Shown: piece after piece, positions 24,265-36,358 of the stretch
Layout: each line of letters opens with the position of its first letter
How positions within the stretch are numbered: position 1 is the first letter of the stretch
Assembly: GCA_020744425.1 (NCBI GenBank)
Contig: JAGMUV010000035.1
Coordinates: 186,001-250,000 of the forward strand
DNA length: 64,000 bases
Direction: 5' to 3'
DNA from: Dactylonectria macrodidyma
Taxonomy: Eukaryota > Ascomycota > Sordariomycetes > Hypocreales > Nectriaceae
Made by a program: the position numbers and the translations under genes
Notes under the pieces: generated by a model
The model's input: only the letters and a program-made list of their open reading frames with translations
Told to the model about the DNA's origin: nothing
The model's database searches: none

Positions 24265-25380
24265 ATTGACTCGCGACGTGTTATGTGTTATAGGTAAGTG
24301 CGAGCTAGTGAAGCATTTCGAGTTGCGCGCAAGAGAATCAGTCTGTTTTAATGAGCGTGTGACCCCTGCCCGGCTCCACAACTTGGGAGCCCTGTCCCAC
24401 CCGTGTCAGCTTCGCGCTCTTCTCGCGCCATCCTGCGTCTGATTAGAATTGATTCTTTTGAGCCCGTTATTCAGCTTGCGTACGCAAGGTTGAACTGTGG
24501 GGGCCATGGACGTTGAGCCACCATGTGAAGGTCTGAGGGTGTCACTAGTACACCGGTCTAGGGGTGTGTTTGGTTTGGGCTCAGGTCTCCGGGACCTAGA
24601 GCCTTGGACTCCTAGAACCTTGGACCACACACATAGCGTTCTCAGACTACAGAACGACAACTTGGAGATACATCTCTAATCACGGTGGAATTAGTACCAC
24701 ACAGAAGCTCTCAACAGGAGAAATTCGATGACTATGCTTTGACTTGCATGAATGTGCATCTCACGTAGGGACCAGCGTGTTTATTGGCATCTCAACAGTT
24801 TTGTCCGGGAGAACGTTAAGCGAGCCTGCCTACCCTATGCATCGGATAGTGGCTACCGCGCATCTCGCCTATTTGTAATGGTGGGGCTGGTACCTCTTAA
24901 CTTCCCGGCTTGGGTTTCGCCGCTAAGATAACATGCGCTTCACCATCTCTCATGTTACAAATATTCGGGCTGGAAAGAAGCCAGATGAATCATGCGAAGC
25001 TATGAAAATTAGCTTGTTGTTGAGCATATAGAAAGTATGTAATTCTGGGCTCCTGACAGGGCGATGGTTTCGGTTGCAAGATACCTTGTTGGCCAAGATC
25101 ATACAGTGATATGGATGTACCTACCTGCTAACAAGCCTCAGCACCAAGTCAGACGTTTCACCAAATGCGTAGGATGCGTCCGATCGCGTAGTACCCGGTA
25201 GTTGAATTGGTAGTCTCGCAGCAGGTAGCCGTGCCGTAGAATTTCGAAGCCGGATATAACCCGGTCACGTGTTTTACTGATTACTGATTGCTTGATTAGG
25301 GGCTTACTGTTACTGATATCATATCAGTATCAATCAGTAATCAGTACTGATTGATAACTGATTGCTTGTTGAGACGTCTG
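22570..25380 (-). mobile_element. hAT-B, 5' part (separated from its 3' part at 42.2 kb)
   Basis: The 5' terminus is at 25380 on the minus strand (CAGACGTCTCAACAAGCAAT), with ATTGCCAA outside it (25381-25388 reversed). The inner end stops at the TA bordering pogo-A. The matching 3' terminus (CAGACTTCTCAACAAGCAAT read inward) is at 42952, followed by ATTGCCAA. Subterminal repeats of atcagtat/atcagtaa occur at both ends (25268-25360 and 42875-42935). The 1.1 kb between the gene start and the terminus holds no gene I recognise. Confidence 0.93.
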
Positions 25381-25509
25381 TTGGCAATACAATACAACAT
25401 GGGTCCTGTTCATATTGGGTAATACAATATAGCCTCTTGGCAATACGATATTATTGCGAGGGGGTTCATATTGCCAATATACGTATTGTTTATATTATTA
25501 GCAACACTG
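25381..25509 (+). mobile_element. hAT-3, detached 3' tip
   Basis: Ends at 25509 with TATTAGCAACACTG, the inverted-repeat terminus of hAT-3 (the other copy ends at 45907), followed by CGTCTAGT (25510-25517), the reverse complement of ACTAGACG found after 45907. It carries AT-rich caatat-type repeats like those in 45755-45890. It starts with the hAT-B target copy ttggcaat. Confidence 0.88.
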
Positions 25510-25749
25510 CGTCTAGTGACGAGGATAAATCTTTTCAAAGAAGGCGTTTGTTTTGGTCATCTTGACAAACTTGTCGAAGTCTCTTCCTATTGCATGGTTG
25601 GCTGCTGCATTCGGCGAGGGATCCAGCCTCATAGGTCTCAACAGTCTTCCGGGGTGTAACCCATTTTTATTTTGACACTCCCTTACTTACCCATACTGGA
25701 TGCCGAAAGACCTGGCAATATATTGACTATGGGGTTTGTTGTGTTGGTA

Positions 25750-26096
25750 TAATTATGCAGTTGCAGCCTTGCTTATATCGTCAAGCTTAATATCGAGATG
25801 TCGATGGCCACCCTCATTGGAAAGATTGCTCGGCCGTCGAAAGGCCACGGATCAGACTACGTCATGTCTCGATCCCGAGGAACCCGAGTTGGCGAAACGA
25901 CCTTTGGTGGGAGAACCCAAGATGCTTAACATGATAGGCAGAAGACTTGGCCAACTGTTACCACTACAGTGGAGATGCACAGCATGGAGGCGAAGCCCTC
26001 TAGTCCCAAAAGGCAGCTTGGCTTCTATCACAATGATATTGACACGCTGTTAAATCAAGGAGCCGCCTATTCTGCAGATCCAAGGAGCATGTTCTA
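25750..26096 (+). pseudogene. Fragment of a paralogue of the 26952-28622 membrane protein
   Basis: On the plus strand AYIVKLNIEMSM followed by LIGKIARPSKG closely resembles the C-terminal region of the gene at 26952-28622 (AYIVKLKIEMSM, LIGKIARQRDC). The frame then continues to TAA at about 26096, ending DPRSMF, with one internal TAA (gatgcttaacat, about 25927) where CAA would fit. Only the C-terminal end is present. The upstream boundary is near the hAT-3 insertion site. Confidence 0.6.
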
Positions 26097-26951
26097 ACGC
26101 GGTAGAAACGTCCACTGAGAACTGAGGCGGCCATTAAGTAATCGCGACTCGCACGGCATAGAGCTTGCCCGGGGATGAAAGTAGACGATGTATATTATAA
26201 ATAGAATTAACTATTCATCTCGAGAAGATATGGTCCTTCTTACTTTGAGGCGCTCTTTATCGTTGTTGGCCTTGATATCTGGGGAGTGTCCCAGCCCTTG
26301 CTGCGGTAGACGAATTCCCGGACCTGCAGACACCGACGTCGAGGTGCGAGAGCGGATCGTGGTTCGTCTGCGGCCGCGCTTGACTTTGGGTTCTTGGAGG
26401 CGTCTGGGTCCCTGCTGGTCTTGATCCGTCCACCAGAGATTACTTATTGCCTCCCATTCTTCACGGTTACTTCTACCTCATTCTTCATCTTCACGTGGCG
26501 ATCTGATCGTGCCTGCCATCTTGAGCTTCCATTCTTTGTACGCCGCCTCAGACGAGCGCGCCCGAACTGCGTCCCATTCCAAAATTCCCATCGCCCTTCC
26601 TATCGGTCATCTGACCCCTGTGGCCCGTCCGTCGGTTGGCGGCGAGTCGACCAACAAACACCTTTCTCAAGTTTTCCCGGCTGCCAGTCGCAATACGCCT
26701 GCAATTATGGGAGTACGCGTGACCGAAACCTCAAGTTATTGAAGCTTCATACGGCAAACGTCCTGAATAATCGGATCTAGACGAAAGCTGCTCGGATTCG
26801 AACGACGGCTCCCCGGACTAGGACGACGGCTTTGCCGAGCCCCTTCACCTGCGCTCGACATGCCACTTGTCAACTTGGCTGCAGCACGATTACGACAGTA
26901 TCGGCTGGGTCTGGAAGAAGACGATCCGCGCTTGCCCACATCATCATTTAA
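26097..26951. other. No recognisable gene
   Basis: Short frames only; no domain, repeat end or splice-bounded exon that I can support. Confidence 0.4.
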
Positions 26952-28622
26952 TTACTTCTTATCTTCCATCTGCTTGTACCTCAGCGGTCTTTCGTCATCG
27001 TTGTCCTTCCTTGCCGATCCGTTCTCGTCGAAGCTATCTCTAACACTACATGTGCTTTCCCCATGATTGCTTGTCGCAGCATCGACGTCGATGCGATTGT
27101 TTTCCGTGGTATAAATAGCCACGCCCACTTGCCAACTTGAAGATGAAGATTGGCCAAGAAACTCCGTGTCCCTGTTCGTCTTTGACCAGCCATTGAAGGC
27201 AGCTGACCCATCTGGTCTTTCCTGCAGCTCGATAGATACTGCATCAACTCCGTGGACAGTACGAATTCCATCCGTGGAGACTCTTGTCCTAATATACGTG
27301 GATGTGAGGCCTTTACTTGGAACGGTGCTCTGTCGCGCTGTCTCGAGGTCGCCAAAAGTGCCGTCGGAGATGACACCACAATCTCGTTGTCTTGCAATTT
27401 TCCCTATCAAGTCTGCCATTGACATCTCGATTTTGAGCTTGACTATGTAGGCGAAGGGATGAAACTGCATGTAACTGAATTTATTGTTAGCAATGCCTCC
27501 CATTGTCTATTCCGCTTTTCCTCGTCGCGAAAATTTGTCGGTTCATGCGATGCAGGGTAATATAATGGAGTTGACTTACACGAACGTATTATGCAAGCTC
27601 ATCATAGAGATAATAAGGACATCCATGCTGAGAGAGAATCCGACGATACACATATTGAACTTAACCAGACCCTTATATTTGGTTAAGCCATTTGCCACCA
27701 GGTTCTGTTGAACAATGCGAATGAAATAGAAATTGAGTGCTCCGTCGACAAGAAGGTAGATGACCTTCTCGACACGGTCCCACCACTCGTTGATCCAGAT
27801 ATATCTTTCTGAGATCTGAAGACGGGCGGGGATCCAAATATTATAGACTGAGATATTAACGGCTGTGATTAAGACTGCAACACCAACTTTTAGACGGTAT
27901 CCCGTTATCGGATCTGTGAGAAGGATGGAGCAACGATTAATGATAATTTGGAGAAGAAATTGAACCTAAAATGGTTAGAATCATTGATAAACTTCAGAGG
28001 GGTAGGTGGAGCACACTTACTTGAAGTGCCCATGTCGTAACTATGAAGGTTATTATCTTATTCTTGGCGACTTGGGGTGGTTATGGACTGCTTACGAATG
28101 CAAAAAAAGAACGCGAAACTAAAGATCCAGCAATCAGTACTTTCTTCAAACGTTACATCACTAAGAGATCCCTCCTCACACTTTCAACTGCCCTACCAAC
28201 AGGTGTCGATTGCCACGTCGCCATGTTCGATTACCAGCACGGTCAGCATTTCCAGCGTTACCTTGACTCTCCAGATATGTTCGATGTGTTTGCACCGATA
28301 CGAAACGTGGGCTGTGCGAGGAGGAATCGTCTCACACACAGGGGATCAACGCTTACCTTGGGGGAATTATGCCTTTCAAGTGCAACCAACAGATAATGCT
28401 GAAGATGAGGCATACAAGAATCTCGAGCCAAATCATCCAGACATAGGCATTGCGGAATACGAGAAGGCCGCGTCTCTCGTAAATATGTTTTGTTTGCTTC
28501 ACGGCCGTCCAGGTGGTGAGCCATCCAAAGCCGATCGTGAAGCCCCAGGCCAGCGAAGCAAGAGCCAGGTCATCTTCGGTCACCTCTTGGAGGACAAAAT
28601 TGGGAGAGAGGAGTGTGATCAT
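26952..28622 (-). CDS. Uncharacterised fungal multi-span membrane protein
   Basis: Exons inferred on the minus strand: a first exon from ATG 28622 with several membrane helices (LASLAWGFTIGFGWLTTW, NAYVWMIWLEILVCLIFSII), a middle part ending at 28021 (TTWALQ), intron 28020-27966, exon 27965-27580 (VQFLLQIIINRCSILL ... RLKVGVAVLITAVNISVYNI ... DGALNFYFIRIVQQNLVANG), intron 27579-27475, and a last exon 27474-26952 with VYMQFHPFAYIVKLKIEMSM and a long Ser/Asp-rich cytosolic tail. The pattern matches a conserved family in Sordariomycetes that I know only as hypothetical integral membrane proteins. The junction between the first exon (ending near 28359) and TTWALQ is unresolved: I found no splice pair that keeps the frame, so this allele may be damaged there. 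The gene lies inside the inferred inversion. Confidence 0.65.
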
Positions 28623-31600
28623 CGTGAACCAAATATTGGGTTGTCAACTATGATAATTTTAGTCAGACTCTGGTTACATGCAGAAGAGGCATCACCATTT
28701 AATTAAGGACGATATTGATCAAGATAGGTATCCTTGCCCACCGTTTGGTGTATCATCAGCCACCAGTCAATAGCTTAAGCCACAGGAGCTGAAGTCTAGC
28801 CCTCATACAGATCTAGTGAGACATCACTAACTTAAGTACGCCGTGACGCCCGCAAGCATCCCCAGCTTTTGCACAGATTGGCTGGAATTCAAGCTTTCCC
28901 TCCCCCTGCCTGAAAATCTCCCACCATTAACAGTATAGGAGGCTTCGGTACCTAAAGACGAGGCTAGGAAAGCTTCGAGAGCTTCTGGCAAGCTCTCACA
29001 GAGCGCGGCCTTGCCGAAGACTAGTCTGGACTTGGCACGGAGGTTGCCTGTGGAGTCACGTAGCGTTTGGCGCCACCCTAGACCCAACTTGTATTTCTAG
29101 TAAATTCTGGGGAGGGAAGATGCGGCATTCATTACCTGGGCGAAGTGATCAACATAGAACGCTGAACGACTTCCAGGTTGAACATCATTATAGGAGTAGC
29201 GCTCTAGGGTTGGAGGCTGGAGCGGTTGAGTGTCGCGAGATTAGATGCGATTCCTAGTAGATCTGACTATACCTTCAAGTTTGCATAACATCTCGTCGGG
29301 TCCTCTTCCGTACAATTCAGCACCTATTCAGCACCTAATGTGCACTCTCCAGCCTGGTAGCCCCTGTCGTCGAGAACAAATCAAGAATAATTAAGTAAAA
29401 CGCTGACCATGGCCATGGAGAGAGCAATGAGGGCCATGGTTCCAGTGTATTTCCAGATTTCTGTGGCGCGAAAGCATTAATGTTTTGGGCAGCGCCTATT
29501 ACATTAAACACAAGATGCTACTGGCACAACAGGTAGACAGGCGAGTTATTTGCTAGAATAGCTACTGATACGAAATGATATCGCATGCGGTGGTGATCTT
29601 TCCTGTCGCTAAAGCGACCTGTCCACTCCTGGCCCGTGCAAATGTTGACGGTGGACGCGCCATGCGAAGGTGACAGATGCCAATCCTAACGCCACGGGCC
29701 GGCTGATATCCAGGCGTCACGCAAGCGTGACATCGCTGTCAGCACTCGAGAGACGAAAACCTTCTAGGCGCGTCCCTGAATCGTAATATCGTGGGCTATG
29801 GTCGCTTTTATAGGGATGAAGCATTCAGAAGACACAAGTTGAAAGGGGCGTGGATAGATATTAAGTTAGGTGGCACTGTTCCGTTGGCATTCCTGGAGAG
29901 CCCGATGCGGGGAAGCAGGCACTGGAGTTGCCACAACTGTCATCGACGCCCTCCTTACATACATAATACGTAGTGGTCCGTACATGATGCATTTCGGATG
30001 CCGTTTTGTGGCTTGCGGAAGGCCGGCACATCACCCTGGCGGAGCTTTCCGTGCAGGGGGGTTGAAGTCTGTGTTTGCGCTACTGTCTTCTTCCCCGGCA
30101 TTCTGCAGTTAGGCCGCTGAGTGCCGGCATGGTCCTGGGGCCAGTGACCAACTGTGGCGCGAAGACAGTGTTTCTAGCACTGACGAGAATCCTCGCCATC
30201 AACTTTGGTTATGTGCCGTTGCCGTCGTCTCTATGCCACCGTGCCGGCCCCACCTTAGCATCAGGTGACAGGGCTGAGATGGTATGCTACTTGGCAATTC
30301 AGCAGCTCGAATTCAGCACAGAAAGGCCGAATCTATTTCTACCGCCAAATTCTTCTGCTGATTGAAAGCCCATTGGGAAGAATGTACTTTCTATCATGTT
30401 CATCTGAGCTATAAATGGGCATGTTTCTCCGTTATCACATATCATTTTTTGCGTTGTCTGGCCTGCGCGGGGCTGGCACTCGGTGGCGTCAGCTAGCTTT
30501 CGGAGTTGGCAACTCAATATTCAGCAACTGACAGAAGTTTGGGTTGGAGCCACTCACAAGCGATGTGCGAGCCCAAGGTGTTGACAGGGCCCTTTACATT
30601 GCCCTGGGCAAGGCTTTCCCAAGCCTGCTGACATACCCAGACCTGATTAAGGTAAGTGCGGCAAATCAAAAGCGCTCCCGCACTTGGTCTCAGTCGGCAA
30701 CTTCCTTCCTCCACCGAGTCAGTGGCTGTAGCGCAGGGGTTGCTGGAGTTGCTGGACCCCTATCCCAATGTGGCGTATCCTCGTATCTCATGACACTCAC
30801 TTTTACCAAGGGTCCTGGGTGCACGGATTAGCCGGACGAGTCTCCGACGAAACGACCATGAGGCCAATAGGGAAATACGGCAACTGACACACACATCATG
30901 ATCGACAAGCATCTATCTAGGATAGGACTAAAAATTGCTTTTGTTATGGGGACCAACTTGAAATCGAGTAATGCTCCGGCGCACAGACACGCCACGCGCT
31001 GCCGCCTCGGAAAACATGAATCAACTGGCCCCAATACTTCAGCAGACTGAAGATTCGGCAGCGGGGTGATGTTGACGACTTCAGCAAGTGTCTAGACACT
31101 TGGTCAAACAATGGCGCACTGCGGAGACCATCATCGGTTCCGCCATCCCGCCATAGTTCGGCGTCTGCCAGCTGACATGTGGGTGATGAGACATTCGGCG
31201 CTTTGCCAATGGATGACCACAGGCAGGGGCTCGTGGTTGATCAGATCGGGGCAGCGCCGCTGATCTTCCTGTGCTCGAGAGCCTCCGGGAAGCGCATCGG
31301 TGTTGATGTGCTTGCCCCTGGCGATGTTGGATAGAAATGCCTTCTTCCTGGCCAGCATGTCGAACTGCTCTCGTCGAGCATGTGCTTCGTCGATCCCGCT
31401 GATCAATCTTGTTCGATAGGAATTATGGAACTTGTGCCGGCACCACGGGTTGTTTCGCGTGGTTGTTGAGATTGTCTGCGCTGGCTTACGTACTCTCGTT
31501 CGAGTAGAGCGGGACTACGATTCACTCACCAAAGCAGACTTTACCGGGTTGAAGCGGTAGTCAGCAATCTTCAGACACTTTTGCGTGATATTGAAGTAGG

Positions 31601-31889
31601 CTGCTGAAGCAATCTCCGCGGCTTTTGCCAGAGAAGCCTAGGTTCATGCTGCCTGCCGCCAGTGGACCGAAAAGTGGCACCTTGCTGCTTGTGGCCGGTT
31701 AGTGCCTCAACTCTTACAGCATTATCAGCACGGTTGGGCTGGACTGATTCACACCCCTCGGCGCTGCCACATGGATGGCTATCTCTATTCCTTAAAAAAC
31801 CTTGAAATGATCGAGTAGTTTAGCAACTGACTCATGCCCTCTCCACGCTGTCATGTGAAGGGTAGCCTATCAATCATTATCAGCAACTC
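28623..31889. other. Long stretch with only candidate exons
   Basis: Three weak candidates: a minus-strand frame 29087-28827 (contains LVFGKAALCESLPEALEAF); a plus-strand frame 30544-30651 (EPLTSDVRAQGVDRALYIAL) that runs into a gtaagt donor; and a minus-strand frame at about 31470-31131 (HKFHNSYRTRLISGIDEAH). None matches a family I know. No transposon ends were seen. Confidence 0.3.
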
Positions 31890-32870
31890 TTGACGCCAAA
31901 GGACCCTTGTTGTCTAAACGAGAAAGAAGCAGAGAGGGAAATGCACAGCAACGAAGACAACATACCTTTGTCTCCTTCCCACGACGATTACCTGGGCCGA
32001 GAAACTAGACACCAGTCCGCGGTGGGCACTGCTGATCATAGCATGACTGCCGACAGCGGTAGCTCGACCGTCTCTCGTCTTAACACTGAGCCCATGGCAT
32101 TCTCAACTATATCCCTGACAACTGAGTGTAGCTACGGCGTTTCTTCCGCCACTGGTTCACGACGTGGACGAAAAGCTAGCAGGTTGAAGAAAATAGGCAC
32201 CATGCTTGGTTGGAAGCGAATGCAATTCGACCCAAGTTCACACACTTCCGCGTTCGTTGCTAACAAATACGGCAGATATCATATCTTACAAGGGTTACCG
32301 ATCGCCCCACCGCAACGTTCCTTCTGCCACCACTGCCGAGCTGATGCCTTCCGAGACGAGGAGTGCTACATCGGCAAAACATCACTTGATGAACCGCACC
32401 CAGGCCGTCGGCTTTCGCTTCCCACAGATACGGGGAAGGCGCCTGCACCAATTGTGATGGAAAGCGGCCTAGGGGACCGACAATGCAAAGGAATGGATGG
32501 TGCGGCCACATATCCATTACGTCTTGTGCGTAAATGGGTTCAGCCATTGACAAAACCCACGAGTACCCCGCAATCAGAGGCTTTGACGCTGCGAAGCACG
32601 CCTCCCGGCATTCTTATCCCTGACTCGCTTTCCATGTCACCAATCGTCGACACAGAACCCGTCGCCTACGGCTGGGATCGAGAGTTCGAACACCAGACCA
32701 ACGGCAATGCTGATATGAGCTCGCGCGTCGGTTGTCTGGGCACGGAAGAGTATTTCTGCTGGAGAGCTGACCGGGGTTCAAGTTCGGGGGCTATGAGCTC
32801 CTCAAGACCCGTGCCATCGATGCACTTGGGTACGAGTCCGCGTCCAAGAACCGTTATGCGGTGTCCCTAG
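31890..32870 (+). CDS. Hypothetical protein, mostly disordered
   Basis: An open frame of 326 codons; the better start may be the internal ATG at 31941 (MHSNEDNIPLSPSHDDY). The product is Ser/Thr/Pro-rich, with a basic patch (RRGRKASRLKKIGTMLGWKR) and a CHHC segment (RSFCHHCRADAF). No known domain or signal peptide. The last 100 bases overlap, in another frame, a recognisable fragment of a mitochondrial phosphate carrier, so the true C-terminus may differ. Moderate evidence that it is a real gene. Confidence 0.35.
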   Translation: MTPKDPCCLNEKEAEREMHSNEDNIPLSPSHDDYLGRETRHQSAVGTADHSMTADSGSSTVSRLNTEPMAFSTISLTTECSYGVSSATGSRRGRKASRLKKIGTMLGWKRMQFDPSSHTSAFVANKYGRYHILQGLPIAPPQRSFCHHCRADAFRDEECYIGKTSLDEPHPGRRLSLPTDTGKAPAPIVMESGLGDRQCKGMDGAATYPLRLVRKWVQPLTKPTSTPQSEALTLRSTPPGILIPDSLSMSPIVDTEPVAYGWDREFEHQTNGNADMSSRVGCLGTEEYFCWRADRGSSSGAMSSSRPVPSMHLGTSPRPRTVMRCP

Positions 32871-33330
32871 GATCATCTGCCATTGCCGAAATAGCTAGCG
32901 GCATCACTTTCTGCCCGTTCGAGGCTGTTCGCATCTGCTTGGTCTCGTAGCCGGGATTCGAGCGTGGTCTCTGGGATGGATTCGCAAGGATTGTCAGGGA
33001 AGAGGGGATTTGAGGTCTGTACTCCGGGCTGGTTCCGATATTGCTCAAGTGGTATGCAATTCTCTAAGTAATACCCCCACTGGCAGTACACTGATCGTTC
33101 TAGGGTATTATACACATTGGCGACCTTCGTCGTATACGAGAATACTCTCGAGCAAGCCTACAAGTGGTCCGACAAGTCGACCATACCCAGCGCCGCGAAC
33201 ACGGGAATCAATCTGGCCTCTGTGCATGGGAACTAAGGTTTTTTATCGTTTCTTGACTGGTGGCTTCGATTGCTGACACCTCACTTGGGAAGCTCAATAC
33301 GAAGACATCACTCTGGGGAGATGCATCTTC
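32771..33330 (+). pseudogene. Decayed mitochondrial phosphate carrier (Mir1/PiC type)
   Basis: The frame from 32771 reads FKFGGYELLKTRAID, then NRYAVSLGSSAIAEIASG and FCPFEAVRI, followed after an intron-like gap (about 33049-33105, gtatgc...ttctag) by TFVVYENTLEQAYKW and DKSTIPSAANTGINL. These blocks occur in this order in fungal phosphate carriers of the inner mitochondrial membrane (FGGYE, SAIAE, CPLEA, FVVYE, SDAANTGINL). In-frame stops at about 32948 (TAG) and 33011 (TGA) and a missing N-terminal half show it is dead. A further remnant (KLNTKTSLWG, about 33290-33320) corresponds to the third carrier repeat. Confidence 0.7.
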
Positions 33331-33706
33331 ACAATGACACGCCGAAATCCGGCTATGGGGGTCAAGGTATTATTCCCGAATCCAGTCCTGAGATAGGAAG
33401 CTGACAGGATTCATAGGTTCTGCTATTGCTATGGAAGAAGACAAAGAAGAGGATGTCAGTGAGATATCTCCGTCGCCTGAACGGTCCCTCACCCGGAAGT
33501 CAGTTCCGACCCCATTCCGGACCGACAAATTGATCCTGATGATCTGGCTTGCTCAATGCCGACTGCGACCCAGCCGTCGAGTCCAACCCTGGATGCCAGC
33601 ACTAGGCGGTTAGAGGGAATGCTCCACGGGCTGGAGTCTTCACCTGGCCGCTCATGCAGAAGTGCATATTTCACCCCTCCATCAGGCTCGGTCTGCATCT
33701 GTCATA

Positions 33707-35901
33707 CCATGCAGTACCCACCTACCGGTAAGCAAAAAAAATTTCCCCATACAAAATTCACATTTTCAACCTCATGGGAAAAACTTAACAAAAACTGTAC
33801 AAATAAATTTATTTCCAGAATTCGGGTTAGAACTGAATGAATTTTAATATTTCCTCGGTCTTTTTACTTCGCGGCCGCTGCGGGTGCGTACGACGGGTAA
33901 CTCTTCCGCCTCCGAATTTGATCTTCCATCCTCTTGCATCCCTCCCACCTCAATCACATCCTCAACAGCCCCTGTCTCTTCAATTGCCTGGTTTGGCTCG
34001 GAAGTAGTTTCACCAGCCACTAGAGCCTCGGCTAATGTCATGAACTTCTTGTTGGGATTGGGTATCGCCTTCCTCTTCTTGCCTCTACTCAACCGGCCGA
34101 CTTCCTCCTCCAGACTGGTGACTCTTGCGCTCAGCGAGGCTATCTTTGACTCCTGGGCTTCAAACCCTTTCGATATCACAGAATACCGTCTTCTGGTCGA
34201 AGGGCTCTTGTTCTTTTCCAGATCTCTGATATGACGGCTGGTCTTTGGCGTATTATCAGAGTCGCGTTGTCCGTCACTGAGGCTCTCTGATGCAGGCGTA
34301 GTTTCCTTCTTGTCTGGCTGAATCTCTGGATGTATGAGGGCTTTCCGTCGTGAAATTGGCCAATTCCCAGTCACTCTCCAGCCTGAGAGTATGTTTTTCT
34401 TAGTCATACCCACTTCCCTGGCTTTGGCATAAGCCTTAATGAAGTTGACCTTATCCACCGGCGCAGAATCGGTCAGGCTTGCCAATTTTTGGAGTTCTTT
34501 GCGATATGCAGCTTTGGAGGCATTAAAAACGCCATTATCCAGCGGTTGTAGGCCGTGAGAGCAATGAGCCGGCAGGTAACAGCAATATACGTTGCTCAAG
34601 AAGCAGGTAGCCATCCACTCATCCTGAGTTTTAGGTCAGCGGCATTTATGATTCAGACCAGGTAGATACTCGCAGATACATGACTTCCATGGCCATCTAA
34701 GATAATAAGTCTGGCATCAGAATCATCTGCCGGCTGGGTTTGAGGTAGATAGACCTCTTTGAGCCACTCAACTGCGATGTGATTGTCTGTCCAGCCGTTT
34801 TCAGAAGTGATATAATACCAGTCGGCTATCTTCCTGAACTCGTCGATAAACCACTGCTGCTGAAGTCCCATGCATTTGAAAATAATCCCTGGTTTCAGAA
34901 GACGGCCATCTGCAGTCACGGCTTCGATAAAGCTAGTCCAAGCGCGGGACTGAGAGCCTTTGAGGAAGGCCTTCCTCTTGGGATCGCTACTGCCGATAAC
35001 CAAGGAATCCAAGCCTGTATTCGGAATGTATTAGTGAGTTTTATGACAAAAACGATAAATACTCACCAAATCCAGCCATGATACCGCCCTCATCAACATT
35101 AACTGTGTTCTCAGGCTTGATCCAGCCATACTCGCTTTCCCGGATATCAAAGTACCAATTGACGGCCATTGGAGTAAAAAAATTGAATTTCGATGCCTCC
35201 TGACGTTTTCCTATCTTCGTCTTTATGGTCGAATGTCGTTTCATGAACCTGGCTACCCAGTGTTCACCGATAGCCCTCTCCCGGCCTTGTTGTCTCAAGA
35301 GGGCCGCGACGGTGGCGCGAACATGACTGTGGGATGGAGCATAGCCCAAGGCCTCTTGTCTCAGTATCCAGGTGACTATTCAGGACTCCTGAGACTTGGA
35401 TAACAGCTGGGCAGGCTGGGTGACCTCGGACTTTGACGGTAGGCCTCATAATCGGTCTGAGAGAGTCGTATGGGGGATGTCATGCTTCTGGGCGGCTTGG
35501 TTCTGGGAGAGGCCGTTATCTGTGACATCCAGTAAGGCTTCGACAACGCCATTCTCTGTATAAGACATTCGGGGCATTTTCGAGGTGATTACGGAAGGTT
35601 AGTGCAGATAAAAATTCGATGAAACTTGGTGGAAGCCGATTCTTGAACGAGGCGTTTTTAGAAATTATACATTAGGCCCGTGCGACCAAACCGCTTCTGC
35701 AATGTAAAAAGTAATATCATAATATGGAACAGCATGAAACTCTCAATAAGACACAGCTTGTTTCATGTAAATAACTTCAATTTTGGCCAAGCACTGTGCA
35801 AGTGAAGTTGGGCATTTTGTATGAGGAAATTTTATTTTTGCTTACCGGTAGGTGGGTATTACCGGTAGGTGGGTATTACCGGTAGGTGGGTACTGCATGG
35901 G
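33707..35901 (-). mobile_element. pogo-C transposon
   Basis: Bordered by TA (33705-33706, 35902-35903), with termini CCATGCAGTACCCACC and its near complement. The right end carries three tandem copies of a 17-bp unit (35844-35894, accggtaggtgggtatt), whereas the left end has one. Inserted into the remnant of a LINE whose C-terminal coding part continues at 35904. Clearly diverged from pogo-A/B and closer to pogo-D. Confidence 0.92.
33844..35577 (-). pseudogene. pogo-C transposase with exon 1 nonsense changes
   Basis: Same layout as pogo-B: start ATG 35577, intron 1 at about 35069-35017, exon 2 35016 to about 34690, exon 3 34623-33844. Exon 1 has two in-frame TGA codons: one in the helix-turn-helix linker (DRL-stop-G, where pogo-B has NRLRG) and one in the CENP-B-type region (SQES-stop). 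Exons 2 and 3 are open and keep LDGHGSH and PLDNGVF and the C-terminal coiled coil. The second intron begins GC rather than GT (gcgagt), which could be a tolerated GC-AG intron or a mutation. Confidence 0.88.
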
Positions 35902-35903
35902 TA

Positions 35904-36358
35904 CACGTCTGCTATACGACCAGCTTTCATGGAACGAGACAAACGTGCTGGCACAGCTTAGGACCGGAATGGCCCAACTAAATAGCTATCTGTATCAGAT
36001 TCGGCTTCTCCGACAGATGAATACCCGTGTGGACGGGCAAAAGAAACGGTAGAGCATTTTCTCTTCCACTGCGTCAACTGGACAACACACCGCAAGGGAA
36101 TCCTTCAATGTACGGACACAAAACGTGGTAACATCTCCTTCTACTTGCGAGGGAAGCGACGTCAAATGGACAGGAGTGATCATCAGATATGGACGCTGTA
36201 CAAGCGACAATCAAATTCGCGATTGCCACGGGTCGCTGTGACGGGACAAGAGCACGAACGAGGTCGAGTGCGACTTGGGCAAAATGATTGTTTACGAGGA
36301 GAGAAAGAGATTCCTAAGGAAAACTCTGACTTAAGCTATTTACACAAATCTTCATAAG
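35904..36358 (+). pseudogene. C-terminal fragment of a LINE (Tad-like) reverse transcriptase ORF
   Basis: Begins at the pogo-C junction with LLYDQLSWNETNVLAQLRTG and MAQLNSYLYQIR, then after one frame change near 36000 continues CGRAKETVEHFLFHCVNW, the terminal Cys/His motif typical of fungal Tad-type non-LTR elements, to a stop at 36356-36358. Reverse transcriptase and RNase H domains are absent. Pogo-C sits directly upstream, so some LINE sequence may lie to the left of 33706, but I could not recognise it there. Confidence 0.75.

Noticed and set aside
25198..25270. tRNA-like look (A-box-like ttgaattggtagtc, B-box-like aatttcgaagcc)
   Set aside because: I could not fold a cloverleaf with paired acceptor and anticodon stems; it also lies inside the hAT-B 5' region.
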